DNA from: an uncultured Pelagibacteraceae bacterium
GTDB lineage: Bacteria > Pseudomonadota > Alphaproteobacteria > Pelagibacterales > Pelagibacteraceae
Direction of reading: 5' to 3'
Assembly (NCBI GenBank): GCA_902629075.1
Contig: CACOPK010000008.1
Coordinates: 1-42,843, forward strand
DNA length: 42,843 nt
The translations under genes were made by a program, and so were the position numbers. Positions 33,340 through 42,843 of this stretch are shown piece after piece (position 1 is the stretch's first letter; every line of letters starts with the position of its first letter). The notes under the pieces are model-generated. The model was not told the origin of the DNA. It did no database searches and was given only the letters and a program-made list of their open reading frames with translations.

Positions 33340-35105
33340 ATGTCAAAATTATATACAGGAGCAGAAATAGTATTTAAGTGCCTAGAAGATCAAGGTGTTG
33401 ATTTCATTTTTGGTTATCCAGGAGGTGCTGTGCTACCGATTTATGATGAATTAAAAAATCATAAAAGTATAAAACATATTCTTGCTAGACATGAACAAGG
33501 CGCAGGACATGCGGCAGAAGGTTATGCTAGATCTTCAGGAAAACCTGGAATTGTATTAGTTACTTCTGGTCCGGGCGCAACTAACGTAGTTACAGCATTA
33601 ACCGATGCATACATGGACTCTGTTCCTCTCGTATGTATCTCTGGACAAGTCCCAACACATTTAATTGGTACTGATGCTTTTCAAGAGTGTGATACAACAG
33701 GCATCACTAGACCTTGCACAAAACATAATTGGCTGGTTAAAGATATTAAAGATTTAGCAAAGACTATCCACAAAGCTTTTGAAGTAGCAACAACTGGTAG
33801 ACCTGGGCCTGTATTAGTTGATATTCCAAAAGATATTCAATTTAATAAATTTTCTTATTCTAAACTAAAAAAACAAAAAAAAATAAATGGCAAAACTCAT
33901 AATTTTTATACACAAACAAATATTGATGAATTGATAAAATTAATAAAGAAGTCAAAAAAACCAATAATTTATTCTGGTGGAGGAGTTATTAACTCTGGAT
34001 TAGAAGCAAGCAAGCTTTTAAGAGAATTTGTTAATGCAACTGGCTTCCCAATAACTTCAACTTTACAAGGACTTGGTGCTTATCCAGGTGATGATAGCCA
34101 ATTTTTAGGAATGCTAGGAATGCATGGTACTTACGAAGCTAATAATGCAATGCATGGATGTGATTTAATGATAAATGTAGGTGCTAGATTTGATGATAGA
34201 ATCACTGGAAAGATTGATGAGTTTTCACCTAAATCAAAGAAAGTACATATAGACATTGATCCATCTTCAATAAATAAAAATGTAAAAGTTGATTTAGCAA
34301 TTGTTGGAGATGTTGCGTCAGTACTAAAAAATACTATTAAAAAATTAAAGAAACAAAAACCAAACTTTTCTAATTCTAATAAATCTAACATTTCAAAATG
34401 GTGGGAACAAATTCAAAAATGGAGATCTATTAATTCGCTTGCATACATTAATAGCGAAGAAAGTATAAAACCACAATATGCAGTTCAAAGATTATATGAA
34501 CTTACAAAAAATAAAGATACATTTATTACTACTGAAGTAGGACAGCATCAAATGTGGGCAGCACAACATTATAAATTTGATAAACCTAATAGATGGATGA
34601 CTTCAGGTGGACTTGGAACAATGGGTTACGGTCTTCCAGCTGCAGTTGGGGTTCAAATTGCCAATCCAAATAAATTAGTAATTGATATTGCTGGCGAGGC
34701 TTCGGTTCTGATGACAATGCAAGAAATGTCAACAGCAGTGCAATATAGCCTTCCAATAAAAATTTTTATTTTAAATAACGAATACATGGGAATGGTTAGA
34801 CAATGGCAAGAGCTACTTCATGATAAAAACTATTCAGAAAGCTATACAGCTGCTCTTCCAGATTTTGTTAAATTAGCCGAAGCTTATGGTTGTGTTGGTA
34901 TACGTGCAAAAACTCCAGAAGAATTAGATGATAAAATTATAGAAATGATCAATACTGACAGACCAGTTATATTTGATTGTTTAGTTGATAAAGTTGAAAA
35001 CTGTTTTCCAATGATTCCATCAGGAAAACCTCATAATCAAATGCTTTTAGGACCCAAGGATCAAAAAGAAAACAAAATAACAGGCAAAGGAAAAACTTTA
35101 GTTTA

Positions 35106-35106
<1 letters not shown>
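33340..35106 (+). CDS. ilvI: Acetolactate synthase large (catalytic) subunit
   Basis: This TPP enzyme makes acetolactate or acetohydroxybutyrate for valine, leucine and isoleucine. The 588-aa protein has FGYPGGAVLPIYDEL, the catalytic-glutamate segment RHEQGAGHAAEGYAR, VTSGPGATNVVT, and the C-terminal TPP domain. The diphosphate-binding motif usually written GDG reads GEA here (Glu453) and ends at LNNEYMGMVRQWQ; I believe this variant occurs in other alphaproteobacteria. It overlaps ilvH by one base (TAATG). Confidence 0.97.
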
Positions 35107-36690
<1,584 letters not shown>

Positions 36691-36728
36691 AATTAAAGTC
36701 TAATTTTACTTAAAACTTGGAATTTATT

Positions 36729-36756
36729 TTGCAATCTCTATTATAGATTGTATTAT
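36729..36756 (+). promoter_or_regulatory. Candidate promoter of leuA
   Basis: TTGCAA (36729-36734), a 16-base spacer and TATTAT (36751-36756) lie 21 bases upstream of the leuA ATG in an 87-base gap. The spacer overlaps a 6-bp inverted repeat CAATCT/AGATTG (36732-36750) that could bind a regulator or form a weak hairpin. An 11-base A run (36768-36778) precedes and enters the start codon. No leader peptide with leucine codons is seen. Confidence 0.45.
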
Positions 36757-36777
36757 ATATAAACTTTAAAAAAAAAA

Positions 36778-38364
36778 ATGAGCGATAAAAATAGAGTATT
36801 TATATTTGATACAACGATGCGAGATGGAGAACAATCTCCAGGTGCATCTATGAGTTTAGAAGAAAAAATCCAAATAGCCAGAGTTTTTGATGAACTTGGA
36901 ATTGACATAATCGAAGCAGGTTTTCCAATAGCTTCTCCAGGGGATTTTGAAGCAGTGACTGAAGTTAGTAAAATTTTAAAAAACTCTATACCTGCAGGAC
37001 TAGCTAGACATTCAAAAAAAGATATAGATAGATGTTATGAGGCATTGAAACATGCTCCAAGATTTAGAATTCACACTTTTATTTCAACAAGTCCACTTCA
37101 CATGAAACATAAACTGAATAAAACACCAGAACAAGTTTATGATTCAATTAAGGAACATGTAACCTACGCAAGAAAATTTACAGACGATGTTGAATGGTCT
37201 TGTGAAGATGGAACAAGAACAGATATGGATTATATGTGCAAAACAGTTGAATTGGCCATCAAATGTGGGGCAAAAACTATTAATATTCCTGATACAGTTG
37301 GATATACGGTACCATCAGAATTTACAAAAATTATACAAACATTGTTAAACAAAGTTCCAAATATAGATAAAGCCATACTATCTACTCATTGTCATAATGA
37401 TTTGGGTTTGGCAGTAGCAAATTCTTTAGCTGGAGTTCAAGCTGGGGCTAGACAAATTGAATGTACTATAAATGGTATCGGTGAAAGAGCAGGCAATGCT
37501 GCGCTTGAAGAAGTTGTAATGGCTATGAAAACTAGACCTGACCTAATGCCATATGAGACAGGAATTAATACTAAGTTATTAAGCAAGGCTTCAAAAATTG
37601 TTTCAAATGCAACAGGCTTTCCTGTTCAATACAATAAGGCTATTGTTGGAAAAAATGCATTTGCACACGAGTCAGGGATCCATCAAGATGGAATGCTAAA
37701 AAATAGACAAACATACGAAATAATGACACCCGAAAGCGTGGGTGTTAAGCAAACATCATTAGTGATGGGAAAGCATTCAGGAAGACATGCTTTTAAAGAT
37801 AAATTAACAAGCCTTGGTTATGTTGATGTTACCGATGATATTGTTGAAAATGCTTTTGGTAAATTTAAGGTTTTAGCCGATAAGAAGAAACACATTTATG
37901 ATGAAGATATTATCGCTTTAGTTGATGACAGCTTAATTATAGATAATAAAGTGAGTGCAATAAACTTAAAATCTTTAAAGGTATTTGCAGGAACAGGTGA
38001 ACCACAAAGAGCTGATATGACACTAGATGTTTTTGGCGAAGTAAAAGAAGCAACTGAAACTGGAGACGGTCCAGTTGATGCAATATTTAAATGTATAAAA
38101 ACTTTATATCCGCATCATATAAATTTACAATTATACCAAGTACATGCTGTCACAGAAGGAACAGATGCACAGGCGACTGTAAGCGTCCGAATTGAGGAAA
38201 ATGGAAAAACAACAGTTGGTCAAGCGGCAGATACTGATACACTTGTTGCTTCTGCAAATGCTTACATAAATGCATTAAATAAAATGATAATTAAAAGAGA
38301 TAAAACTGCTCCAGATAACCCACAAGTTTCTGCTGAGTATGATAACAAAGTGAGAGGAATATAA
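36778..38364 (+). CDS. leuA: 2-isopropylmalate synthase
   Basis: LeuA condenses acetyl-CoA with 2-oxoisovalerate, the first leucine-specific step. The 528-aa protein has the full-length form: the catalytic TIM barrel with DTTMRDGEQSPGASM, the metal-binding HCHNDLGLAVANS, NGIGERAGNAALEEVVMA and ESGIHQDGMLKNRQTYEIM, then a C-terminal regulatory domain (about 390-510) that normally binds leucine, so feedback control is likely retained. Its stop is one base before the mreB ATG. Confidence 0.97.
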   Translation: MSDKNRVFIFDTTMRDGEQSPGASMSLEEKIQIARVFDELGIDIIEAGFPIASPGDFEAVTEVSKILKNSIPAGLARHSKKDIDRCYEALKHAPRFRIHTFISTSPLHMKHKLNKTPEQVYDSIKEHVTYARKFTDDVEWSCEDGTRTDMDYMCKTVELAIKCGAKTINIPDTVGYTVPSEFTKIIQTLLNKVPNIDKAILSTHCHNDLGLAVANSLAGVQAGARQIECTINGIGERAGNAALEEVVMAMKTRPDLMPYETGINTKLLSKASKIVSNATGFPVQYNKAIVGKNAFAHESGIHQDGMLKNRQTYEIMTPESVGVKQTSLVMGKHSGRHAFKDKLTSLGYVDVTDDIVENAFGKFKVLADKKKHIYDEDIIALVDDSLIIDNKVSAINLKSLKVFAGTGEPQRADMTLDVFGEVKEATETGDGPVDAIFKCIKTLYPHHINLQLYQVHAVTEGTDAQATVSVRIEENGKTTVGQAADTDTLVASANAYINALNKMIIKRDKTAPDNPQVSAEYDNKVRGI

Positions 38365-38365
38365 G

Positions 38366-39400
38366 ATGGGAATGTTTGATAAAATTACAGGAATTTGGTC
38401 TCAAGATATGGCAATCGACCTTGGTACAGCTAACACACTTGTTGTGTTAAAAACTAAAGGTGTGGTTTTAAATGAACCTTCTGTAGTTGCCGTAGCAGAT
38501 AATAAAGGGAAAAAAACTGTTTTAGCAGTTGGTGATGAGGCAAAAACAATGTTAGGAAGAACGCCAGGAAATATTCAAGCTATAAGACCTTTGAGAGATG
38601 GAGTTATCGCTGACTTCATAGTTACAGAAGAAATGATCAAACACTTTATAAAAAAAGTACATAAAGGCAGTTCTTTCGCAAACCCAAGAATATTAATTTG
38701 TGTACCTACAGGCTCTACTCCAGTGGAAAGAAAAGCGATACAAGACAGTGCTCTTGCTGCTGGTGCAAGAAAGGTTCAACTTATAGAAGAACCTATTGCA
38801 GCTGCAATCGGTGCGGGACTTCCAATATCTGAAGCAACAGGTTCAATGGTAATTGATATCGGTGGTGGAACGACTGAAATTGCCGTGATGTCGCTTGGAG
38901 GAGTTGTTTATTCAAGATCACTAAGGATAGCTGGTGATGCAATGGATGTTGCATTACAAAATTATATGAGAGAAGAGTATAATCTTTTAATTGGAGATAG
39001 TACTGCAGAAAAAATTAAAAAGGAGGTTGGTACCGCTATTCCAACTAACAATAATAAGTACCCAGTAAAAGGTAGAGATATAAGATCTGGAACACCAAAA
39101 GAAATAAATGTTACAGAAGAAGATACAGCCGCTGCATTAAATCCAATTTTAAAAGAAATGATTGGTGGTATTAAAATGGCTTTAGAAAATACACCACCAG
39201 AACTTTCTGCAGACTTAGTAGATATGGGATTAACATTAACTGGAGGTGGTGCTCTATTAAAAAATATTGATAGAAGATTTTCTAAAGAAACTGGTTTACC
39301 TGTGCATATAGCAGAAGATCCTTTAGCATGTGTTGCAATCGGTACTGGAAAGGCTCTAGATCAAGAAGAAACTTTTTCTTCAATGCTTACAGAGTATTAA
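38366..39400 (+). CDS. mreB: Rod shape-determining protein MreB
   Basis: MreB is a bacterial actin that forms membrane-bound filaments guiding sidewall synthesis. The 344-aa protein has the actin-fold nucleotide motifs: AIDLGTANTLV (phosphate 1), NPRILICVPTGSTPVERKAI, IEEPIAAAIGAGLPI, DIGGGTTEIAVMS (phosphate 2) and LTGGGALLKNID (adenosine). It starts one base after leuA and heads the mreB-mreC-mreD-mrdA-rodA run. Confidence 0.98.
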   Translation: MGMFDKITGIWSQDMAIDLGTANTLVVLKTKGVVLNEPSVVAVADNKGKKTVLAVGDEAKTMLGRTPGNIQAIRPLRDGVIADFIVTEEMIKHFIKKVHKGSSFANPRILICVPTGSTPVERKAIQDSALAAGARKVQLIEEPIAAAIGAGLPISEATGSMVIDIGGGTTEIAVMSLGGVVYSRSLRIAGDAMDVALQNYMREEYNLLIGDSTAEKIKKEVGTAIPTNNNKYPVKGRDIRSGTPKEINVTEEDTAAALNPILKEMIGGIKMALENTPPELSADLVDMGLTLTGGGALLKNIDRRFSKETGLPVHIAEDPLACVAIGTGKALDQEETFSSMLTEY

Positions 39401-39405
39401 GATAA

Positions 39406-40248
39406 ATGGCATCAGGCAGAGATGACTTTATTATTGCCATTAGATCTGCCTTTCTTAAAAAAAGTAATAAACAACAGTTTTCTTTACTTGCATTAATTTT
39501 TTTTTCAATTTTTTTAATTTTTTTATCAAATCTAAATTTTATTGGTATCAAATATATAAAAATAGGTATTAATGAGGCAACCTATAGACTCTCTGCATTA
39601 ATAAGTTATCCAGAAAAAAAATTAAGTGACTCAATTAATTTTTTTTCAGCATATTTTAATGCTTATGAGGAAAATCGAAATTTAAAAATCAAAATAGATG
39701 AATTAAATAATGATAAATTGAATTATATATTTCTTGAAAATGAAAATAAAAGACTGAAAGAAATTGTTGGAGAAAACAACCAAATTTCTGAAGGTATAGT
39801 ATCAAGAGTTTTAATTGATAAAGAAGGAAAGTTTTTAAGATCAATTATTCTAAATAAGGGCAGCAAAGACGGTGTCAAATTAGGAATGGTTGTTTTAGAA
39901 AAAAATTACTTAGTTGGACAAATAATAGAGGTTAATTATACCACATCAAGAGCAATTTTGATTTCTGATTTAAATAGCAATATACCAGTTGTTGTAGAAC
40001 CTGGTAGTTTTCAATCAATTCTAAGTGGAACAGGAAAAGATTACGGGGTAATTAAATATTCAAAGGATCAATTAATTTTTGATGAATATAATATTGTTTA
40101 TACATCAGGATCTGGTGGTAATTTTAGATCAGGTCTTCCTATTGGAAAGATTAATAATGAAATCGAAAATCTTGCAGTAGAGTTTTTTTCAGACTTATCA
40201 CAATTATCATATGTAAAAATTCAATCATTAGAGGCTGCAGAACAATAA
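39406..40248 (+). CDS. mreC: Rod shape-determining protein MreC
   Basis: MreC is an inner-membrane, periplasm-facing scaffold of the elongasome. The 280-aa protein has a short cytoplasmic N terminus, one membrane helix (about residues 25-45, LLALIFFSIFLIFLSNLNF), a coiled coil (about 80-120, with NRNLKIKIDELNNDKLNYIFLEN in part), and the beta-rich domain with SRVLIDKEGKFLRSIILNKG and KDGVKLGMVV. It follows mreB by five bases. Confidence 0.95.
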   Translation: MASGRDDFIIAIRSAFLKKSNKQQFSLLALIFFSIFLIFLSNLNFIGIKYIKIGINEATYRLSALISYPEKKLSDSINFFSAYFNAYEENRNLKIKIDELNNDKLNYIFLENENKRLKEIVGENNQISEGIVSRVLIDKEGKFLRSIILNKGSKDGVKLGMVVLEKNYLVGQIIEVNYTTSRAILISDLNSNIPVVVEPGSFQSILSGTGKDYGVIKYSKDQLIFDEYNIVYTSGSGGNFRSGLPIGKINNEIENLAVEFFSDLSQLSYVKIQSLEAAEQ

Positions 40249-40249
40249 A

Positions 40250-40750
40250 ATGACTTTAAAAAAAATTAATTTTAAAAATAAATTATTTAAATATTTTCCT
40301 CTTGTTTTATTATATTTTTCTGTTTTAAATGAATTTGATATTGATGTTACAAGCTTTGGCTTATTATCATTTAATCTTCCATTTATAATTATTTTTTATT
40401 GGAGTTTAAAAGATCCAGACCATATAGGTAATGGTTTAATATTTATTTCTGGGATTTTAAATGATGTTACCTTGGGCTATCCAATAGGAGTGAGTTCATT
40501 TGTATATCTAACGATTATATCTTTTGCTGCTTATTTAAGGAATATAACTTTAAGACCAAATATTTTTAAAGATTCTTTAGTATTTTTAATTGCAATTTTA
40601 TTTGCAAATTCTGTAAATGCACTAATTCTGAGTTTTGTTTTTGGTATCCAAATTAATTTTTTTGAAATTATTGCAAATATAACTTTTACTTTTTTATTAT
40701 ATTTTTTATTTGCAAGAATATTTAATTTTTTAACACCTAAAGGTACATAA
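40250..40750 (+). CDS. mreD: Rod shape-determining protein MreD
   Basis: The 166-aa hydrophobic protein has about five membrane segments and an SGILNDVTLGYPIGVSSFVY segment that fits MreD (usual: G-L-L-x-D-x-x-x-G-x-x-L-G). Position between mreC and the PBP2 gene supports the call more than sequence does, as MreD is poorly conserved. It works with MreC and RodA in wall elongation. One base separates it from mreC and none from mrdA. Confidence 0.9.
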   Translation: MTLKKINFKNKLFKYFPLVLLYFSVLNEFDIDVTSFGLLSFNLPFIIIFYWSLKDPDHIGNGLIFISGILNDVTLGYPIGVSSFVYLTIISFAAYLRNITLRPNIFKDSLVFLIAILFANSVNALILSFVFGIQINFFEIIANITFTFLLYFLFARIFNFLTPKGT

Positions 40751-42661
40751 ATGCTTGGCGATGGAATTGGATCTAACGTAAGAAAATCAAAATTAATTAA
40801 TAGAAGAATGTTTTTAGCATCTGCAGCAAAAGCTGTAGTTTTTATCGGTATAATTGGTCGATTATTTTACTTGCAAGTAGAACAAAATAAAAAGTACTTA
40901 ACTTTATCTGATAAAAACAGAATAAGAGAAAATAAACTACCCCCAATAAGAGGTGAGTTCAAAGATTACTTTGGAAAAACTATTGCTGGAAACTTGGATG
41001 TGTATGAACTTCATGTGATCCCAGAACAAGTAGAAGATTTTAGAGTTTTAATAACGCGTGTTAAGCAAATATTAAATTTATCAGAAAATACCGTAAGTAA
41101 AATATATAAAACAAAAAAGAAACAAAAACCATGGGAGACAATTGTAATATCTGAGAATTTATCATGGGATGAATTTTCAAAAATAAATTATTATCTTTAT
41201 GACTTACCAGGTTTAAAACCTGTAATTACGGTTGGAAGAAATTATCCATTTAATGAAAGCTATTCACATGTTCTTGGCTATGTTGCTTATGCAAGTCAAA
41301 ATGATTTATCTTCGAATGAAGTAATAAATGAAAGACATGTTCCAGGACTAAGGGTAGGTAAGAATGGTTTAGAAAAAACCTTTGAAAATGAATTAATTGG
41401 AACAAATACAATTCAAAGATTTGAGGTAAACGCTTATGGAAAAAGAATAAGTCAACTTGAAGTACAAAATGGTAATCAAGGTAACTCATTAAGAATTTCA
41501 ATTGATACAGAAATTCAAAATTATACAAATGAACTATTACAAGGTGAGGCAGGATCAATAAGTGTAATGGATATTTATACTGGGGAAATGGTAGCTATGA
41601 GCTCTTCTCCTTCTTTTAATCCAAATGATTTTTTATATGGAATAGGATCAAAGAGATGGAAAGATTTAAATAAAAACCCATTTAAACCTTTGATCAATAA
41701 AACTATTTCGGGCCTCTATTCACCCGGATCAACTATAAAACCACTTGTTGCCTTGTCTGCTCTGGAAAATGATGTGATTAAACCGAGTATGACGGTGAAA
41801 TGTATTGATAATATAGATTTTTATGGGCAAAAATTCCACTGTTGGAAAAAAAAAGGTCATGGGTATATGACTTTGAAAAATGCAATAAAGCAATCTTGTG
41901 ATATTTACTTTTATGAAGTTGCAAGATTGCTTGGAGTAGATAGACTGAATGAAACTGCAAGAAAATTTGGTCTTGGAGATATAGTTCTTAAAAATTTTTT
42001 TGATAATGAAAAAAAAGGCCTTGTTCCTTCAACGAAATGGAAGAAAGAAGCTATTGGTCAAAATTGGTATTTAGGTGAAACTTTAATTACAGGTATTGGT
42101 CAAGGATATATACAAACTACACCACTTCAATTAACTCTTATGACTGCTCAACTTGCAAATGGAGGAAACAAAATTTATCCAACATTAATCCCAAATAATA
42201 AAAACATCGATGAAATAAAAAAGGAAATGAAAGGAAATGAGGATTACGATCTTCCAACTAACTATGTGCCCTTAGTAAGAAATAAAGAAAATATAAAATT
42301 TGTTTTGGATGCAATGTTTAAATCAACGAATGAAGTTTATGGAACGTCATACCGATCAAGAATTGAAGATCCAAAATATCAGTTTGCAGGCAAAACTGGA
42401 ACTGCACAGGTAAAAAGAATTACCGAGGCTGAAAGGGAACTAGATAGAGAACTAGAACAAATACCCTATAAGGAAAGAGATCATGCATGGTATATTGCTT
42501 TTGGACCCTATAAAGATCCAAGATATGCTCTTACAGTGCTTGTTGAACACGGAGGCTCAGGAAGTTCTGCGGCAGCACCAATAGCAAAAAAATTATTTAA
42601 AAAAATAATTGATAGACATGAAGAGAGAGAGAAAATTAGAAAAGAGAACTTAATTACATAA
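40751..42661 (+). CDS. mrdA: Penicillin-binding protein 2 (elongation transpeptidase)
   Basis: PBP2 crosslinks peptidoglycan along the cell side and pairs with RodA. The 636-aa protein has a short cytoplasmic N terminus, a membrane helix (about 24-42), a dimerisation/pedestal domain, and the transpeptidase domain with the SxxK nucleophile Ser327-Lys330 (SPGSTIKP), the SxD-type second motif SCD at 382-384, and KTG at 548-550 (AGKTGTAQ). The stop shares a base with the rodA ATG (TAATG). Confidence 0.97.
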   Translation: MLGDGIGSNVRKSKLINRRMFLASAAKAVVFIGIIGRLFYLQVEQNKKYLTLSDKNRIRENKLPPIRGEFKDYFGKTIAGNLDVYELHVIPEQVEDFRVLITRVKQILNLSENTVSKIYKTKKKQKPWETIVISENLSWDEFSKINYYLYDLPGLKPVITVGRNYPFNESYSHVLGYVAYASQNDLSSNEVINERHVPGLRVGKNGLEKTFENELIGTNTIQRFEVNAYGKRISQLEVQNGNQGNSLRISIDTEIQNYTNELLQGEAGSISVMDIYTGEMVAMSSSPSFNPNDFLYGIGSKRWKDLNKNPFKPLINKTISGLYSPGSTIKPLVALSALENDVIKPSMTVKCIDNIDFYGQKFHCWKKKGHGYMTLKNAIKQSCDIYFYEVARLLGVDRLNETARKFGLGDIVLKNFFDNEKKGLVPSTKWKKEAIGQNWYLGETLITGIGQGYIQTTPLQLTLMTAQLANGGNKIYPTLIPNNKNIDEIKKEMKGNEDYDLPTNYVPLVRNKENIKFVLDAMFKSTNEVYGTSYRSRIEDPKYQFAGKTGTAQVKRITEAERELDRELEQIPYKERDHAWYIAFGPYKDPRYALTVLVEHGGSGSSAAAPIAKKLFKKIIDRHEEREKIRKENLIT

Positions 42662-42843
42662 TGAAAAGTTATAGCACATTTGGAGATATATCATTCTTTC
42701 AAAAAATAAAATCATTGGATTTTTATTTATTATTTTCAATAATTATTTTAGGTTTTATTAGTATACTGGTTATGTACTCGACAGACATAAGTGATGGGAA
42801 TTTTTATCACAGTTTCAATCATGCTTTAAGATTTGGTGTATTT
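42661..42843 (+). CDS. rodA: Rod shape-determining protein RodA, 5' part (cut by window end)
   Basis: An open frame starting ATG at 42661 runs to the window end without a stop. Its first residues are MKSYSTFGDISFFQKIKSLD, followed by a membrane helix FYLLFSIIILGFISILVMYS and STDISDGNF. This fits the N terminus of RodA/SEDS glycosyltransferases, which polymerise lipid II and act with PBP2. It overlaps mrdA by one base, the standard mrdA-mrdB order. Only 61 residues of about 370 are visible. Confidence 0.9.
   Translation, partial: MKSYSTFGDISFFQKIKSLDFYLLFSIIILGFISILVMYSTDISDGNFYHSFNHALRFGVF

Noticed and set aside
36732..36750. Rho-independent terminator after ilvC
   Set aside because: The inverted repeat has only a 6-bp AT-rich stem with a 7-base loop and no T tract; it overlaps a plausible leuA promoter.
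36691..36777. Leucine attenuator with leader peptide
   Set aside because: No short open frame with repeated leucine codons, and no pair of competing hairpins, can be seen in the 87 bases.

Overview
The window is a densely packed, very AT-rich bacterial chromosome segment. Low GC, Lys/Asn/Ile-rich proteins, spacers of a few bases with many 1 to 20 base overlaps, and a circularly permuted two-piece tmRNA all point to an alphaproteobacterium of the SAR11 (Pelagibacterales) type. This assignment comes from recognising gene families and order, not from a database search.

Layout. 1-539: the 5' part of folP and the 3' part of ftsH lie on the minus strand and are joined head-on, near base 330, to the 3' part of folP on the plus strand. 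This is an inverted breakpoint, most likely an amplification or assembly chimera. 536-3970: glmM, thiD, purA. 3967-8431 (minus): a Sua5-type tsaC, an ABC-2 exporter (ATPase and permease), rluD and rpoH, with tRNA-Arg(TCG) on the plus strand between permease and rluD. 8452-14207: xseB-ispA-dxs, aroC, pdxH and a long-chain polyprenyl diphosphate synthase (isoprenoid, aromatic and B6 metabolism). 14317-20723: an S49 peptidase, glyQ, glyS, ppdK. 20724-22548 (minus): nadA-nadC. 22565-22955: tRNA-Leu(GAG) on plus, and on minus a permuted ssrA (tmRNA) gene encoding the tag ANESYALAA. 23014-23961: thyX.

Accessory island, 23961-27923. Four tightly coupled plus-strand genes encode a short GDPD-like protein, a degenerate nucleotidyltransferase-like protein, a RuBisCO-like protein (RLP) and an intact-looking nucleotidyltransferase. 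A convergent WavE-like surface-glycan protein follows. The RLP keeps the metal/carbamate site residues but appears to lack several residues needed for CO2 fixation. A RuBisCO-fold enzyme between two sugar-nucleotidyltransferase homologues is the best candidate here for an undescribed system, perhaps making an unusual activated sugar or polyol for the cell surface.

27948-42843 is core again: an Mrp/ApbC ATPase lacking its N-terminal domain; hflK-hflC-DUF2065-degP-miaA (membrane protein quality control plus tRNA modification); ilvI-ilvH-ilvC-leuA (branched-chain amino acids); and mreB-mreC-mreD-mrdA-rodA (rod shape and wall elongation), the last gene cut by the window end. The only gene-free stretch over 300 bases, 22549-23013, holds tRNA-Leu, the tmRNA and their promoters. 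No CRISPR array, insertion sequence, integrase or rRNA gene was seen.
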